A stretch of DNA of 64,000 bases from Chenopodium formosanum (GCA_024500155.1 CM044877.1:77054001-77118000); one strand, 5' to 3'; positions 22,642-34,139 are shown, counted from the stretch's first letter. The notes: a model not told the origin generated them from the sequence alone. Numbers and translations: made by a program.

Positions 22642-24594
22642 ATGGCAGACTTGGAAAACTTGCTCCTAGAGGCAGCTGGAAGAACTGGAGGATCAGGTAG
22701 AAGCAGGCACTCGGCTCCTTCATCAAGAAGGCGACGTGAAAATGCCTATTCAGATGATGGGAGTGACTCCAAGGATGAGGATTCGGATGACAATCGGGGT
22801 TATGGAGGAAGGAAGTCCAGTGGACCCCAAGTCCCATTGAAAAAGAGGGGTAAAGACAGAGATGATGATCAGGGTAGCCAGGATGATGAGGAGGGCGGAG
22901 AAGGTTCTGGTCGTGGGGGTGGGGGTGGGGGTGGGGGTGGAAGTGGGGATGATTCGGATGTTGGGAGTGATCTATACAAGGACGAGGATGACAGACAGCA
23001 GCTTGCTCAATTGACTGAGCTTGAGAGAGAGTTGATCTTATCTGATCGAGCAACGAAGCTAGATGATAAGAAGTTGCATGAAAGAGTTAAATCAAGGTGG
23101 AAGAATGACAGTAAGCCTCAACCTAAGAGAGAAAGTACTCCTCCTTTAGCTTCCTCTCGTGGGGTACGTACATCTGCAAGGTCTGCTGACCGAGCAGCTC
23201 ATAAGGGCGATAAGGCTGAAGCTTTGAATGAGTTGCGAGCAAAGAGGATGAGGCAACAGGGAAATGATGCAGCCAGAGATCGTTCAGGGTCCCGGGGTTA
23301 CTCACCTGTCAAAAGAAAAGCTTTTACCTCTACTGGTCTGAGCAGCTCAAGCCAGAGCGACAGTGAAAGTGATTCTCAGAGTGAAGATGGGAGATCAAAA
23401 AGGGGTGGGAGATTAGATGATAGTGATGATGAGATGTCTAAGCCCAAGTCGAATATCCCCACATATGAAGACATCAAAGGAATTACAATTAGGAGGTCAA
23501 AGCTAGCAAAATGGTTCATGGAGCCTTTCTTTGAGGAGTTAATTGTAGGTTGTTTCGTAAGAGTGGGCATTGGTATGAAGTCTGGTCAGAGCATCTACAG
23601 GTTATGCATTGTCCGGAATGTAGATGCTTCAGACCCCGATAAGCAATATAAGCTGGAAAACAAGATGACTTACAAGTACTTGAATTGTGTGTGGGGTAGT
23701 GAAAGTTCTGCTGCTAGGTGGCAGATGGCTCGAGTTTCTGACTCTCCTCCTCTTGAAGAAGAGTACATCCAGTGGAAGAAAGAGGTGGAGCGCAGCAGTG
23801 GAAGGATGCCCACTAGGCAAGAAGTTTCAGAAAAGAAGGAAGAAATCGAAAAAACAAACTCCTTTGTTTACTCTGCAGAAACTGTGAAGCATATGTTACA
23901 GGAGAAAAAATCTGCTGCAACAAGGCCCTTGAACATTGCAGCTGAGAAGGAAAGGCTGAGAAGAGAAATGGAAGCAGCACAATACAGGAATGATGAAGCT
24001 CAAGTGGCGAAAATTAAGGCTAGGTTAGAGGAACTGGCAGCTGTTCGGCTAGCACAGGATAATAAAAATTCCAAGGCGCACAGACTGTCAGAGATGAATA
24101 GAAAGAATAGAGTTGAAAACTTCAAGAATGCATCAGAAGTGAAGCCAATGAACGCTAACCTCAAATCGGGAGAAGCTGGTTATGATCCCTTCTCTAGGAG
24201 GTGGACTAGGTCTATTAATTATTATTCTGCAGGTGATAAGAACAAGGCAGCTGGTGGAGCTGAAGAAAGTGCCGAGATCAAGGGAGGAGAGAAGTCTGGA
24301 GTTGTTGCCACAGTAGCAGCCTTAGAGGCTGCCGCTGATGCTGGAAAGTTGGTGGATACGGCGGCCCCTGTGGACCAAGGGACAGAATATAATATGCTGC
24401 ACAATTTCGACTTACCAATCTCATTGAACACACTGCAGAGGTTTGGAGGAGCACAGGGTGTTTTATCAGGATTTATGGCTAGGAAGCAAAGGCTTGAGGC
24501 AACAATGGGACTTCAAGTCCCAGAGAATGATGGTCGTAGACATGCATTGACTCTGTCAGTGAGTGATTACAAAAGGCGAAGAGGTCTGCTATGA
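22642..24594 (+). CDS. VIP5: RTF1 / VIP5-like Paf1-complex subunit (Plus3 domain)
   Basis: RTF1 is a subunit of, or tightly linked to, the Paf1 complex that travels with RNA polymerase II and promotes histone H2B ubiquitination and H3K4 methylation. In Arabidopsis the orthologue VIP5 supports FLC expression and flowering control. The coding region is a single exon of 650 residues, near the size of VIP5. The start MADLENLLLEAAGRTG is the conserved plant N-terminus. Residues about 20-130 are acidic/Ser-rich with a poly-Gly run at about 92-100. The Plus3 domain spans about 279-390 (ITIRRSKLAKWFMEPFFEE, VGCFVRVGIGM, YKLENKMTYKYLNC). A charged coiled-coil region follows (about 430-500). A conserved C-terminal part contains DPFSRRWTRS, and the protein ends DYKRRRGLL. 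A 5' UTR intron (about 21675-22608) is likely. Confidence 0.95.
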   Translation: MADLENLLLEAAGRTGGSGRSRHSAPSSRRRRENAYSDDGSDSKDEDSDDNRGYGGRKSSGPQVPLKKRGKDRDDDQGSQDDEEGGEGSGRGGGGGGGGGSGDDSDVGSDLYKDEDDRQQLAQLTELERELILSDRATKLDDKKLHERVKSRWKNDSKPQPKRESTPPLASSRGVRTSARSADRAAHKGDKAEALNELRAKRMRQQGNDAARDRSGSRGYSPVKRKAFTSTGLSSSSQSDSESDSQSEDGRSKRGGRLDDSDDEMSKPKSNIPTYEDIKGITIRRSKLAKWFMEPFFEELIVGCFVRVGIGMKSGQSIYRLCIVRNVDASDPDKQYKLENKMTYKYLNCVWGSESSAARWQMARVSDSPPLEEEYIQWKKEVERSSGRMPTRQEVSEKKEEIEKTNSFVYSAETVKHMLQEKKSAATRPLNIAAEKERLRREMEAAQYRNDEAQVAKIKARLEELAAVRLAQDNKNSKAHRLSEMNRKNRVENFKNASEVKPMNANLKSGEAGYDPFSRRWTRSINYYSAGDKNKAAGGAEESAEIKGGEKSGVVATVAALEAAADAGKLVDTAAPVDQGTEYNMLHNFDLPISLNTLQRFGGAQGVLSGFMARKQRLEATMGLQVPENDGRRHALTLSVSDYKRRRGLL

Positions 24595-27450
24595 ATTAAT
24601 GTTTGCTTAGTATCTGTTTATGTTGGACATTTGGTTTTCACCCAGGACAGAATCCCAGATGGGTTGATTGATGGGTTGTCCAACTATTGTAAGTTTGTAA
24701 CATTAGAATCCACACACACTATTTATTTTCCATTATGATCTAATAACCTCATACTCATATTTCTGTAGTGCTCCAAGTCTATAATGTCTCTCGTGAACTC
24801 GTGTATTAACTGAGATGGACTCAATTCAGGTTATAGTGGTATTACTTCTTGTGGTATTCATCCTCATTCCTAGCTTGTTTTTCAACATCTTTTCGCTTGC
24901 TTGTATCATAGTTGATTAGTTGAAAACTCATAGAATGATTATTCAGCATGAAATTTTTAGTACTATTTTATACTATTCGTTTACTTCTTATATCTTTGCT
25001 TTAATCAATGATTCAATTGGCGTTCTGTTTCAGCCTTTCAGGGTCATGGATTTCTTGAAGACTACTAATGAAGATGCTTCCCAGTTCACCTGTGCAACAA
25101 TGCTGTTAATTTGCTATGACAACATTTTCCCTTGGTGCAATGCAGGAAAGAAATACAAAGTACCTAGTAAGAAGAAAAACTCAAAGCTCTATGTCCATGA
25201 CTTCAATGGAGGATGTGTAAGCAATATATACCCGCGAGTGAGCTCACCCCTTTTTCACTCAAAAATGCCCCCTATGAAGTCACAGCAATTCCAAAGCATC
25301 CCTTTCTAAATGCATCTATCATCCCTGGACTTTACATGGCTATATTTCTCGAAACACAGGAAAAACAAACGTTGCAGTGTGCTAAACTGCTAATCACTTC
25401 TGTTACAAATGTCAACCTAGGAGCAGAGTTTTCTTGTGTGTGACTGGGTACAAGCGCACAAAAAGGGCCATTACTTTTGGAGAAAAATTCTAACCTACTA
25501 TGTGAACATACACCAGAGTTAGCGCGTTCTGAAGGGATTTGAGGAGGAAAACCTGCATTGGTGGCTTTCGTTTAAGTACAGTAAACTATAATAGAATATA
25601 TATACAGATGTGTAGTGAATCAGGGATGCCAAGCATGATTTTCAGCCTTAGTTCCATAACAAGTTAGAGCTCCTTTAAACGTCACCAACCGATCTCTCTG
25701 TCTGCCTCACTGCCTGTCTACTGAAGGATGCATAGCCTACATTATTTTACGCAGCGAAAAGGTGAAATGAAACTTGCAGTGGATATATCCTCTATTCCTC
25801 TTACTGTGAGTCTGTGACCAACCTTCTGCTGGAACGAAATCAGGAATTTCATAGAAAATTTTATCTACTCTAATAACCCTACCAAATTAATGAAGTGCAA
25901 AAACTAGTAAACATTAGCCTATCCTTATAAGTTATAATATATGGAGAAAAACAAGTGTGAGGTATAGCTCAAGTGTTTAGATTACCCCTCTCGATTCTAG
26001 AAGATTTTGAGATCGATTATCATCACCTAAAAGGACTAGAGTACGGATCCTTATGTTACCCCTTTACATGGAATAAAGTATTAGTCGTAAATTTTAGTAC
26101 ACATTAATGATATTATGGAGAAAAGGTAACCTCGGACAAGCCAAAGTATTCTATTGTCACTCAATGTTTCCCCAAACTTAGAGCTCGAATAAGCTAAGAA
26201 GAAGTCAAATCATGCATGCCTAAAACAAACAAGTTGAAAAGGCAAAGGGTCAAGCTCATGTCACTCTATGATTAGTTTGAAATATCCAACAATTAAAACG
26301 ATGATTTTTTAATTTAATTCCATAAATATAATGATGGGGATAGGATTTTTTTTTTTTCCTTATTAATTTTAATTACATAAATTGATAGAAATTGTTGGAC
26401 AATATCTGTCAATTTAATTAGGTGGCATTTATGGTAATCATGTTTTAACGACTATGTCTCAATATTTTCAAAAAAAAAAAAAAAAAAAAGTACGGTAGTA
26501 TTGTTTTTATTATTGCTTGGACTAATAAAATAAAATGGAAACATTTTTTTTTTGTGAAATTATATACGTAGTATAAAATGAGGTTATATAAACGGAGGGT
26601 TGAGAGAGATTTAGAATTGTCTCACAGGGGTAAGTTAGTCATTTCATGCGGAATTTAAATTTTGCCATTTTAGATTCAGTGTTACAAAATACACTCTCAG
26701 TGGTACAAAATATAATTTTAGTGGTATTTAAAAAAAGGTTCAAATGTCTAATTAAAATAATACTATTACATCTCAGTGGTACAAAATACACTCCCATTGG
26801 TACTCAATGCGATTTTAGTGGTACTTATAAAAATCCTCAGTGGTATAAAATATACTCTCAGTAGTTGTGATCCCAATTTTTTTTTTTGTCGTTTATGTAC
26901 GTGAAACCATTTCTGACTCCAAAGATGGGCCCTACCTCACCTTTTTTTCACTCTCTCTTTCTCTCTCTTCCTTTCTCTCTCTTCCAAGTACATTTACTAC
27001 ATTATTTTATGTTGTGAGACATTTTATTTTGTCTCACAACCCTTGAAATTCACTTCCTCCTATAAAATGTCTTTCATAAAGCTTAGGTGTGTGTCAATGT
27101 GTCATCACAATTTCAAAATGTATGGTTAATAAATTATGTCATCACTATTTCAACTACATTTCTTATTTTTTAAACCAATTTTTTGATATGTGTATTGCAC
27201 ATGTTAAAAAAACCTCATATATTGCCTTGATGGAATTGCTATTTGTTACAATAAATTACAAGAATATCTATTCTTAAATAACTAATCGACATAGTAGGTA
27301 GAAAATTACCTTAAACTAGTATTCCTCATTAGAATTTGCCATTTCCATATATATACCATTTTTTTATAAGATTTACCTTAAACATTTGGTTATTTGTAGT
27401 GAAAAAATTATAATTGTAGTTCATGTGCCTTAAAACACAAGTTAGACATA
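24595..27450. other. RTF1 3' flank and intergenic repeats
   Basis: Contains the RTF1 3' UTR. About 25960-26100 has a degenerate SINE-like stretch (A-box-like TATAGCTCAAGTG, B-box-like GAGATCGATTATC; low confidence). About 26640-26880 carries several repeats of the type CAGTGGTACAAAATA, and a CT-rich microsatellite lies at 26940-26985. The edges GAGAGATTTAGAATTGTCTCAC and TGTGAGACATTTTATTTTGTC suggest an unassigned repeat at about 26590-27050. No gene is recognised; the short open frames here look random. Confidence 0.4.
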
Positions 27451-27598
27451 GGGCCTGTTCACATTTACTTAATTTCAATTCAGTTTAGTTCAGCTTATTT
27501 CAGCTCCTAATTTCCATCTCTCATAAAATATTCATTTCAGCTCAGCTTCAGTTCAGTTCAGCTCTAATCAGTTCAGTTCAGTAAATGTGAACAAGCCC
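27451..27598. mobile_element. Tourist-like MITE, 148 bp
   Basis: Ends GGGCCTGTTCACATTTACT and AGTAAATGTGAACAAGCCC are almost perfect inverted repeats flanked by ATA on both sides. The interior has TTCAGTTCAGCTC motifs and the CTCTCATAAAATATTCATTTC block, i.e. the family at 20372 in inverted orientation. The ATA target departs from the usual TWA. Confidence 0.75.
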
Positions 27599-28239
27599 AT
27601 AAAAATACAACAACAATGAATATACCTAAGTTTAATCGGCAATTAGGACATGATTTCAAGATACCTCATGTAATTATGAAATAAACTATACATTGTACAA
27701 ATTATTAGTCAATAGAACAAATCACCTGATTAAAATTCTCCTATATCATAACAAATTGAATTATGAAGCCACCTATGCTTGCTTAACTAGATGATACCTT
27801 ATTTTTTATTTTAAAGAAGTTGATCCCTTATTATTGTTTAAATGATATAGTCATATATGGTCATTAAAATAATAGACAAGTCAAGATCACAATTAATTCA
27901 ATTAATCGTATTAAGTCAACTTTGGTATAAGATAATAAATATTCATTACCCTACTAAATAAATTATTTAATTAAATATTTTGATTGTGATATAAGAATAT
28001 TTCCAAATAAAATTATGGCATGAGCCTTGCGTCTCATAGTTTCTAAGTTAGCTTAATCCTAATCCAATAATTCTTTTAATTTCACACTTACTATAAACAT
28101 CTTTTGCGCGCCTACTTATGAAATACACTAAAATCATCATTTTTACACCCTTCTAATTCTCTTAATAAATCTTTTAAACACCCATTTATTTTTATTTAAC
28201 CAAAAACTTGAAAAAAAAAAATAATAACACACAAAAACC

Positions 28240-29562
28240 ATGGATAAACCACCTATTCATTGTACTAGGAATGATGATTTCTCTAAACTTCAATCTCTAT
28301 TTTCTAAAAATCTTCCTAAAAAACCAATTAATCTTTGCTTCCCTACTTCGATTTTCGCCATTGTTCTTCTTTTAATTCTTGGGTATAATTCCTTCACTAT
28401 ATTCTATTTTATCCCAATATTTTCAATGGAAAATGTTAAAGAAACAGAGAAAAATATGCCCATTTCTCAATTATCCTCATCAAGAGCTAATTTTGCAATG
28501 AATGATGAGAGTTTTCCTATGTTTTCGACGAAAACCCATGTCAAATCTTCCCACAATTCTCCTAAATTCACTCACTTAAGTCCTAAAATGATCCGAAGAG
28601 TTAGACAAGTGATCAAACCTCCTTCTCAAGAGCCTCTTCATGAAATGAGATCATTTTCGAAGCGAGTGAGGCGATTTTTCGATGAGAATTCGTGCAAGTT
28701 TCGGGTGTTTATGACATGGATATCGTCGATTAAGTCTTTTGGAGACCGTGAAAAGTTCACCATTGAAAGCCTCTTTAAGTTCCACCCAAATGCTTGTTTG
28801 ATCATAGTGTCAAATTCAATGGACTCAAACAGAGGATCACAAATTTTAGAACCCTTTGTAAGGTTGAATTACAAGGTAATGGCGGTTTCGCCCGATTTTA
28901 AGTTCATATTCAAGAATACAATGGCTGCCATTTGGTATCAACAACTAGAAAAGGGGAATGTTAAGCCAGGAGAAATTTCATTAGGCCAAAATCTTTCGAA
29001 TTTGCTTAGACTTGCTCTGCTTTATAAGTATGGTGGAGTGTATATGGACACCGATTTCATTGTTATAAAGAGATTAGACACTCTAAGGAATGTGATCGGA
29101 GCACAAACCGTCGATCCAAAGACGAAAAATTGGAGTAGATTGAACAATGCTTTGATGATATTTGATAAGAAACACCCTCTTTTGATCAAGTTTATTGTGG
29201 AATTTGCACTTACTTTCAATGGTAACAAGTGGGGGCATAATGGTCCTTATCTTGTTTCAAGGGTTGTGGAGAGGGTAACCAATAGTAGTACGAAAGGTGG
29301 TGCGAGTGAATTTACGGTTTTGCCCCCGTCTGCGTTTTATGTCGTGGGTTGGGGTAAGGTTGGTGACCTATTTCAAAAGCCCGTGGATGAACTTCATCAG
29401 AAGTGGCTGGATGATAAGATTGATCAAATTGAAAGAGATAGTTACGCGATTCACTTGTGGAATAGGCAAAGTAGAGAGATTAAGGTCGAAGATGGAAGTA
29501 TAATCAGTCAATTGATGAAGAAATCTTGTGTTTTTTGCAATTTGTCAAGAACAATCTCTTAA
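28240..29562 (+). CDS. Alpha-1,4-glycosyltransferase family protein (GT32, Gb3-synthase-like), Golgi type II membrane protein
   Basis: Intronless gene of 440 residues. The N-terminus is short and cytosolic, then a single hydrophobic segment (about 32-58, FPTSIFAIVLLLILGYNSF) acts as signal anchor, giving a type II Golgi topology. A variable stem runs to about residue 145. The catalytic domain follows: FRVFMTWISSIKSFGDREKF, SLGQNLSNLLRLALLYKYGG, and the metal/nucleotide-sugar DXD motif Asp270-Thr-Asp272 in YMDTDFIVIKRL. The conserved C-terminal alpha-1,4-glycosyltransferase region contains NALMIFDKKHPLL, WGHNGPYLVSRVVERV and YAIHLWNR. Plant members resemble animal lactosylceramide 4-alpha-galactosyltransferases, but their acceptor and sugar are mostly unknown, so no substrate is claimed. 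No truncation or missing motif is seen. The start Met is preceded by an A-rich leader. Confidence 0.9.
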   Translation: MDKPPIHCTRNDDFSKLQSLFSKNLPKKPINLCFPTSIFAIVLLLILGYNSFTIFYFIPIFSMENVKETEKNMPISQLSSSRANFAMNDESFPMFSTKTHVKSSHNSPKFTHLSPKMIRRVRQVIKPPSQEPLHEMRSFSKRVRRFFDENSCKFRVFMTWISSIKSFGDREKFTIESLFKFHPNACLIIVSNSMDSNRGSQILEPFVRLNYKVMAVSPDFKFIFKNTMAAIWYQQLEKGNVKPGEISLGQNLSNLLRLALLYKYGGVYMDTDFIVIKRLDTLRNVIGAQTVDPKTKNWSRLNNALMIFDKKHPLLIKFIVEFALTFNGNKWGHNGPYLVSRVVERVTNSSTKGGASEFTVLPPSAFYVVGWGKVGDLFQKPVDELHQKWLDDKIDQIERDSYAIHLWNRQSREIKVEDGSIISQLMKKSCVFCNLSRTIS

Positions 29563-30103
29563 ATTGGTACAAATGAGGTAATCTTGGATGCTTGTATCAA
29601 TAACTATTTGATCATGCAATTGCTATCAAATATGAAGTATTATGGTAACTTATCAGATGATGAAAACTTTCATGATTCGTCTAATTCATAAGTCATGCTA
29701 TTTTGTAACTTTTAGGATTTAAAATCCTTTGTAACTTAAACATTAGTTGTAATTTAATAGTTTTTTTTTTTTTTCCTTAAAAAAGTTGGAAAAGAATATT
29801 GAAAATAAATTTAAGACATTGAGCATCTTTTCGTGTGATTTTTTTTTTTCAATACTTGCTATGTTAGTTGAAGATTTTGGCACATATAGTATTTTTATGG
29901 CAATGTTGTCAACATAGCGTGTCAATATGGTGGCTTGCAAATTGCAACATTGGTTTCAAATCATTTTCATTATGCATTAATGTTGGAGTTTAATTAGGAT
30001 TTCATCTTCATGCTAAGTAGATATAGTGTATTTTAATTAATTGGTCTTATCTTATCCTAATTCCTAAGAGTAATTTGACAATAAATCAATAATGCTTACC
30101 ATG
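29563..30103. other. 3' flank of the glycosyltransferase; nothing recognised
   Basis: AT-rich 3' UTR and intergenic sequence with T-rich runs at 29760 and 29840. No gene, RNA or bounded repeat is seen. Confidence 0.5.
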
Positions 30104-30378
30104 TTAGGCCCTGTTCTATTCACCTTAAAAAATATAATATTAAGTAAAAATAATTTCATTTCAGTAAAAATAAGTTCAATTCAGTAAAAATAATTTCACT
30201 TTAGTAAAAATAAGTTCAGTTCAGTAAAAATAAGTTCAATTCAGTAAAATTCAGTTTTCTTAAAGAAGAATTATAATAGAAAATCAGCAAAAATAATTTC
30301 AGTTCAGCAAAAATAATTTCAGTTCAGTAAAATAAATTTAAGTTCAGTAAAAATAATTTAAGTTCAACAAAAATAATT

Positions 30379-30557
30379 GGGAAATTCTCTTTGGTGAACC
30401 CCAACTTTTTCATTTTCCAAGTGGTATACGTTTTCAATTTTTATTTTCAATGGTAAACCTAAATTATTGCTTACCATTGATAAGGGTTATTTTACTAAAA
30501 ATCCTTAACTTTAGTTAGTTTTTTAATTTTTTTAATAATTAAATTATTATAAAAATA

Positions 30558-30590
<33 letters not shown>

Positions 30591-32820
30591 CCCTCCCCCA
30601 CCCAATCAGCAGCCTCTCTCCTTTTCCGGCAGCTAGGCCCCCACCGGCGACGCACGAAATCCCCCACCCTCGGCCGGTGAACACCCGAACTCCCCCACCC
30701 TCGGTCGACAATACCCCCCTCCTGTTTTCGGACACCCACCTCTACCCCAAATCGACCCAAACCGCCCCAAAATCCGATAACCACCTCCATTTCTCCCTAA
30801 TTCGACACCCACCTCTACCCCAAACCACCCCAAAATTCGCCCCAACCCTTCCCCGAAATTACCCCTCTCCTGTTTTTCGGACACCCAAAACCCTAATCAC
30901 CCCCCTCAAACCATTCGAAAACCCGAAACCTCCCTGAAATTCGTTCTACCCATTTTCTACGGTTTCGGATTTCAGGGTGGTTTCGGGTTTTTAGGGTGGT
31001 TTCGAATGGGTTATTGGGTTTGGGGGGCCGAAAAACTAGGGGAAAGGGAGAAAAGTACAGTCGTCGGCGCCAATGGTTGGGTAGGGGTGTCGGCCGCCGA
31101 TGGTTGGGTAGGGTGTCGGCCGCCGAGATGAGGTGGAGGGGCTGGAAGTTGGTGGGGGAAGGGGTGGTTAAATTTTTTTATTTTTTTATTTTAGTATAAT
31201 TGTTAAAAAAATGAAAAAAAAAACTAACTATAGTTAAATGTTATTGTTACAAAAAAAAAAAAGAAAAAAAAAAAAAACTAACTATAGTTAAATAATTAGA
31301 TTAAATCATTATTAAGGTTACCAATTGATTATTCATTCTATTTGGGGTTCAATTCCTTTTGTATACCCCCGGTGCACAATAAAAATACTGTCCATCAATA
31401 ATTATCACGTGCCATTTGTAGCCATAGTGTCTGCAGACTCTGCACTCTGCAGTGCCCAAAATAAAGAGAACAAATTTACTTTTTTTTTGTTTGATTAATT
31501 TTTTTTATCTTAGCTTTCTATCTCCAACCAGAAATTTGTTGAAATTTTCCCAAAAATTATGATTTAATCCAACCTCAAAGCTGCTATCTCAACTAGTAAT
31601 TGAGCCAAATCTTAGCGAAAGTCTGGTGGATTTGTTACAAATTTAAATCAAATCACAATACGTTATAATTCAAGAGTAGTTTATCATCATTCATCTTTCA
31701 CGTTTTCGCTCCAATTGACTGAGGTTTTCGTCGCTTTAAACAAATTGTTAATTTCCTGCTTATATTTAACTTTTGTTTATATTAAATTTTTTATTTAAAA
31801 AATAAAATAAAAACACAATAACACTCAAAAGTTACCCTTTTATATACAAAAAGTTACCCTTAAACTCACAAAAGTCACCCTCTATCTAAAAAAAGTTATC
31901 CTTAAACATACATAAACTACCCTTAAACACACACAAGTTACCCTTTTATTTATAAAAAGTTACCCTTAAACTCACAAAAGTCACCCTCAATCTAAAAAAG
32001 CTATCCTTAAACACACATAAACTACCCTTAAATACATATAAGTTACCCTTTTATTTACAAAAAAGTTACCCTTAAACTCACAAAAGTCACCCTCAATCTA
32101 AAAAAAGTTATCCTTAAACACTCATAAACTACCCTTAAACACATATAAGTTACCCTTTTATTTACAAAAAGTTACCCTTAAACTCACAAAAGTCACCCTC
32201 AATCTAAAAAAAGTTATCCTTAAACAAACATATACGAAGCATAAGTTACCCTTAAACATACACAAGTTAATCCATTATAATACAACCAAAAAAAAAAAAG
32301 TTATCAAACCTTCATTACAAAACGCTGAACATCATTACAATCTTCAATAGGACACATCTTCACTATAACTTTTTTCTTCTTCAAAGATTTTTTATCCACC
32401 AATTTAGTTGATTCTACTTAAAAAAAATTACTGTAACATTAGAAAGAACAAAAACAAGGAGAAGAGGTAAGATGAAAAAGCAATGAAGAGGAGAGAGAGA
32501 GGGGATAAGGAGATTATAATTATATAAAGACCAAAATGTAGAAAAGAAAAGAGGAGAGAGAAAAAAAATCAGAAAGTGTTTTTGGAGGAGAGGACAAAAT
32601 CAAAGAGGTAAATAAAAAAGTACAGTAAAAAAAATCTCTGGCACGTGAGAATATTGAAGAGGACAATAATTCCTCAAATTGGGTCACGCGCCATACATTA
32701 AATATTGTACACCGGCCTTTTTTAAAAATTTGTGTTTGGGGTTTACCATTGATAATTAATTTTAAGAATGTTTACCACTTGTAAAATTAAATAATTGGAG
32801 TTCACCAGTGAGAATTTCCC
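30379..32820. mobile_element. Non-autonomous Mutator-like element (2442 bp) with 9-bp target duplication
   Basis: Termini are GGGAAATTCTC at 30379 and GAGAATTTCCC ending at 32820, a perfect 11-bp match. Similarity continues inward through GGTGAACCCCAA, CAAGTGGTA and CAATGGTAAAC-type blocks for about 100 bp. The direct repeat AAAATAATT flanks both sides (30370-30378 and 32821-32829); 9 bp is the length left by Mutator-type transposases. The interior has a poly-A tract, a GC-rich foldback (about 30588-31170) and a 106-bp tandem repeat (31831-32270). No transposase is visible, so it is non-autonomous. The host sequence is itself repetitive, which slightly weakens the 9-bp evidence. Confidence 0.75.
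31831..32270. repeat. Minisatellite, about four copies of a 105-107-bp unit
   Basis: Units begin with GTTACCCTTTTAT at 31831, 31937, 32042 and 32149. Each contains the ordered sub-motifs GTTACCCTTAAACTCAC, AAAGTCACCCTC, AAAGTTATCCTTAAACA and AAACTACCCTTAAA. The unit is therefore itself built from a degenerate sub-repeat of about 20-25 bp around ACCCTTAAAC. Confidence 0.85.
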
Positions 32821-32888
32821 AAAATAATTTCAGTTTAGTAAAAATAATTTAAGTTCAGCAATATTAAGGTGAAGAGAATAGGACCTTA

Positions 32889-34139
32889 GTACCATTTGAG
32901 ATTATTCCCCACAATCTTTTTCCCATTAGTTTTGGAGTTTTGTTCTCCTTACCTCACACTTCTATGAAACAGGTTTAAATTACTCTTACTAATTAAAACT
33001 TATTTTTATCGATTGATAATGATCAAATTCTAGAGATTCAAACTTATTTTATTAATTAGAAAATATCTTTATGCATGCATTCGCTTTTGTATTTTTATTC
33101 AATGATAAAAACACTGAATTTACTTCATTGAAAGCTATACTACGTAGTACGTATTACTAATACAACGTATCAATGACAAAGAAAACAACGCCTAAGTCAT
33201 CACACCCATATTACTTTTTTGAGTAACACAAAAATACAGGCCAACTAGCTCTACTCCTAGCTCCTAAGGGAAGATCCTTTCCTATATTTCTTGTGATCAA
33301 ACTTATCGCATTAATAGGATTGGAAATGTATATCCCTACCTTTTAAAAAGTATGTAATAACTCTTATGAATAGGATTTGGACAATTTTAACTTCTAAAAT
33401 GTTGCTTCCAAAAAAAAACTTCTAAAATGTTTATTTACTTAATTACCCCCATTAATGGTAATTAGCTCTTTTTTTAAGCTTTTAAGAATAGTGTGCAGAC
33501 ATTTATACCCGACCCCTGAAAAATATTTTTTAACATATTTTTCATCATTAATGCTACTAACAAATAAAGTTGTTATGTAAGACCAAATCGAAAGAGCTTC
33601 CTCAACATTGCTAGCTATGGTAAAATTATCATTAAAATCGGCCACCCTGGTAAAGTTATCATTAAAACAAAAGGTCAAACAATCAGAAATCTTATTATCC
33701 CTTATATGAATACTAGTATGACATAGGTTTTGTTCTATTCATCTTATCCCTGTTACTTATTCTTGTTTATATCATATTAGAACAAATGAGACGAAAATAT
33801 TATAAAGATACTTAGTCTAGTCTAAGTTAAAAATTAAACTTGGCCAAACCTGGCGGCTAGGATAATTCAAATTATGCTAGACCATAACAAATAAACAAGG
33901 CCAAGCCATATTAGAACTGAAAAACTTCAAGTCAAAACACCTTAAACAATTTGAAGAGGACAAAGGCATATATATTATATAGTAAAAAATAAGAATGCGA
34001 GATATTGGTTTATGACATTAGCTTATTTTGAAAGTATTGTACTACAAGTTACATAAAATGAAGTATATGATAATAATTGAATGATAATAATTGAATGATA
34101 AAATAAAAATTTGTCACACTCACACCTATGATAATCATA
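32889..34139. repeat. Repeat-rich intergenic region, dispersed repeat copy 2 (about 33330-33660)
   Basis: About 33330-33640 is a diverged copy of the repeat at about 3870-4290, sharing TTTTAAAAAGTA, AACTCTTATGAATAG, TCTAAAATGTTTAT, ATGCTACTAACA and CATTGCTAGCTATGG blocks in order. A possible degenerate MITE (GGTTTTGTTCTATTCATC to AAATAAACAAGGCC) lies at about 33726-33902. No coding gene is seen. Confidence 0.45.

Larger units (their letters stand above)
30107..32885. mobile_element. Tourist-like MITE split by a Mutator-like insertion
   Basis: Outer ends GGCCCTGTTCTATTCACCTTA (30107 on) and TAAGGTGAAGAGAATAGGACC (to 32885) are inverted repeats flanked by TTA (30104-30106 and 32886-32888). The MITE body is 30107-30378 and, apart from the 9-bp duplication, 32830-32885. 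It is made of tandem TTCAGTAAAAATAA-type units. The 2442-bp element at 30379-32820 sits inside it. Confidence 0.8.

Noticed and set aside
22640..23053. 137-codon His/Pro-rich open frame on -
   Set aside because: Antisense of the Asp/Gly-rich N-terminus of RTF1; composition follows directly from the sense strand.
31816..32275. Array near 32 kb as a CRISPR-like array
   Set aside because: It is a eukaryotic tandem minisatellite with no unique spacers between identical repeats, and it lies in a transposon.
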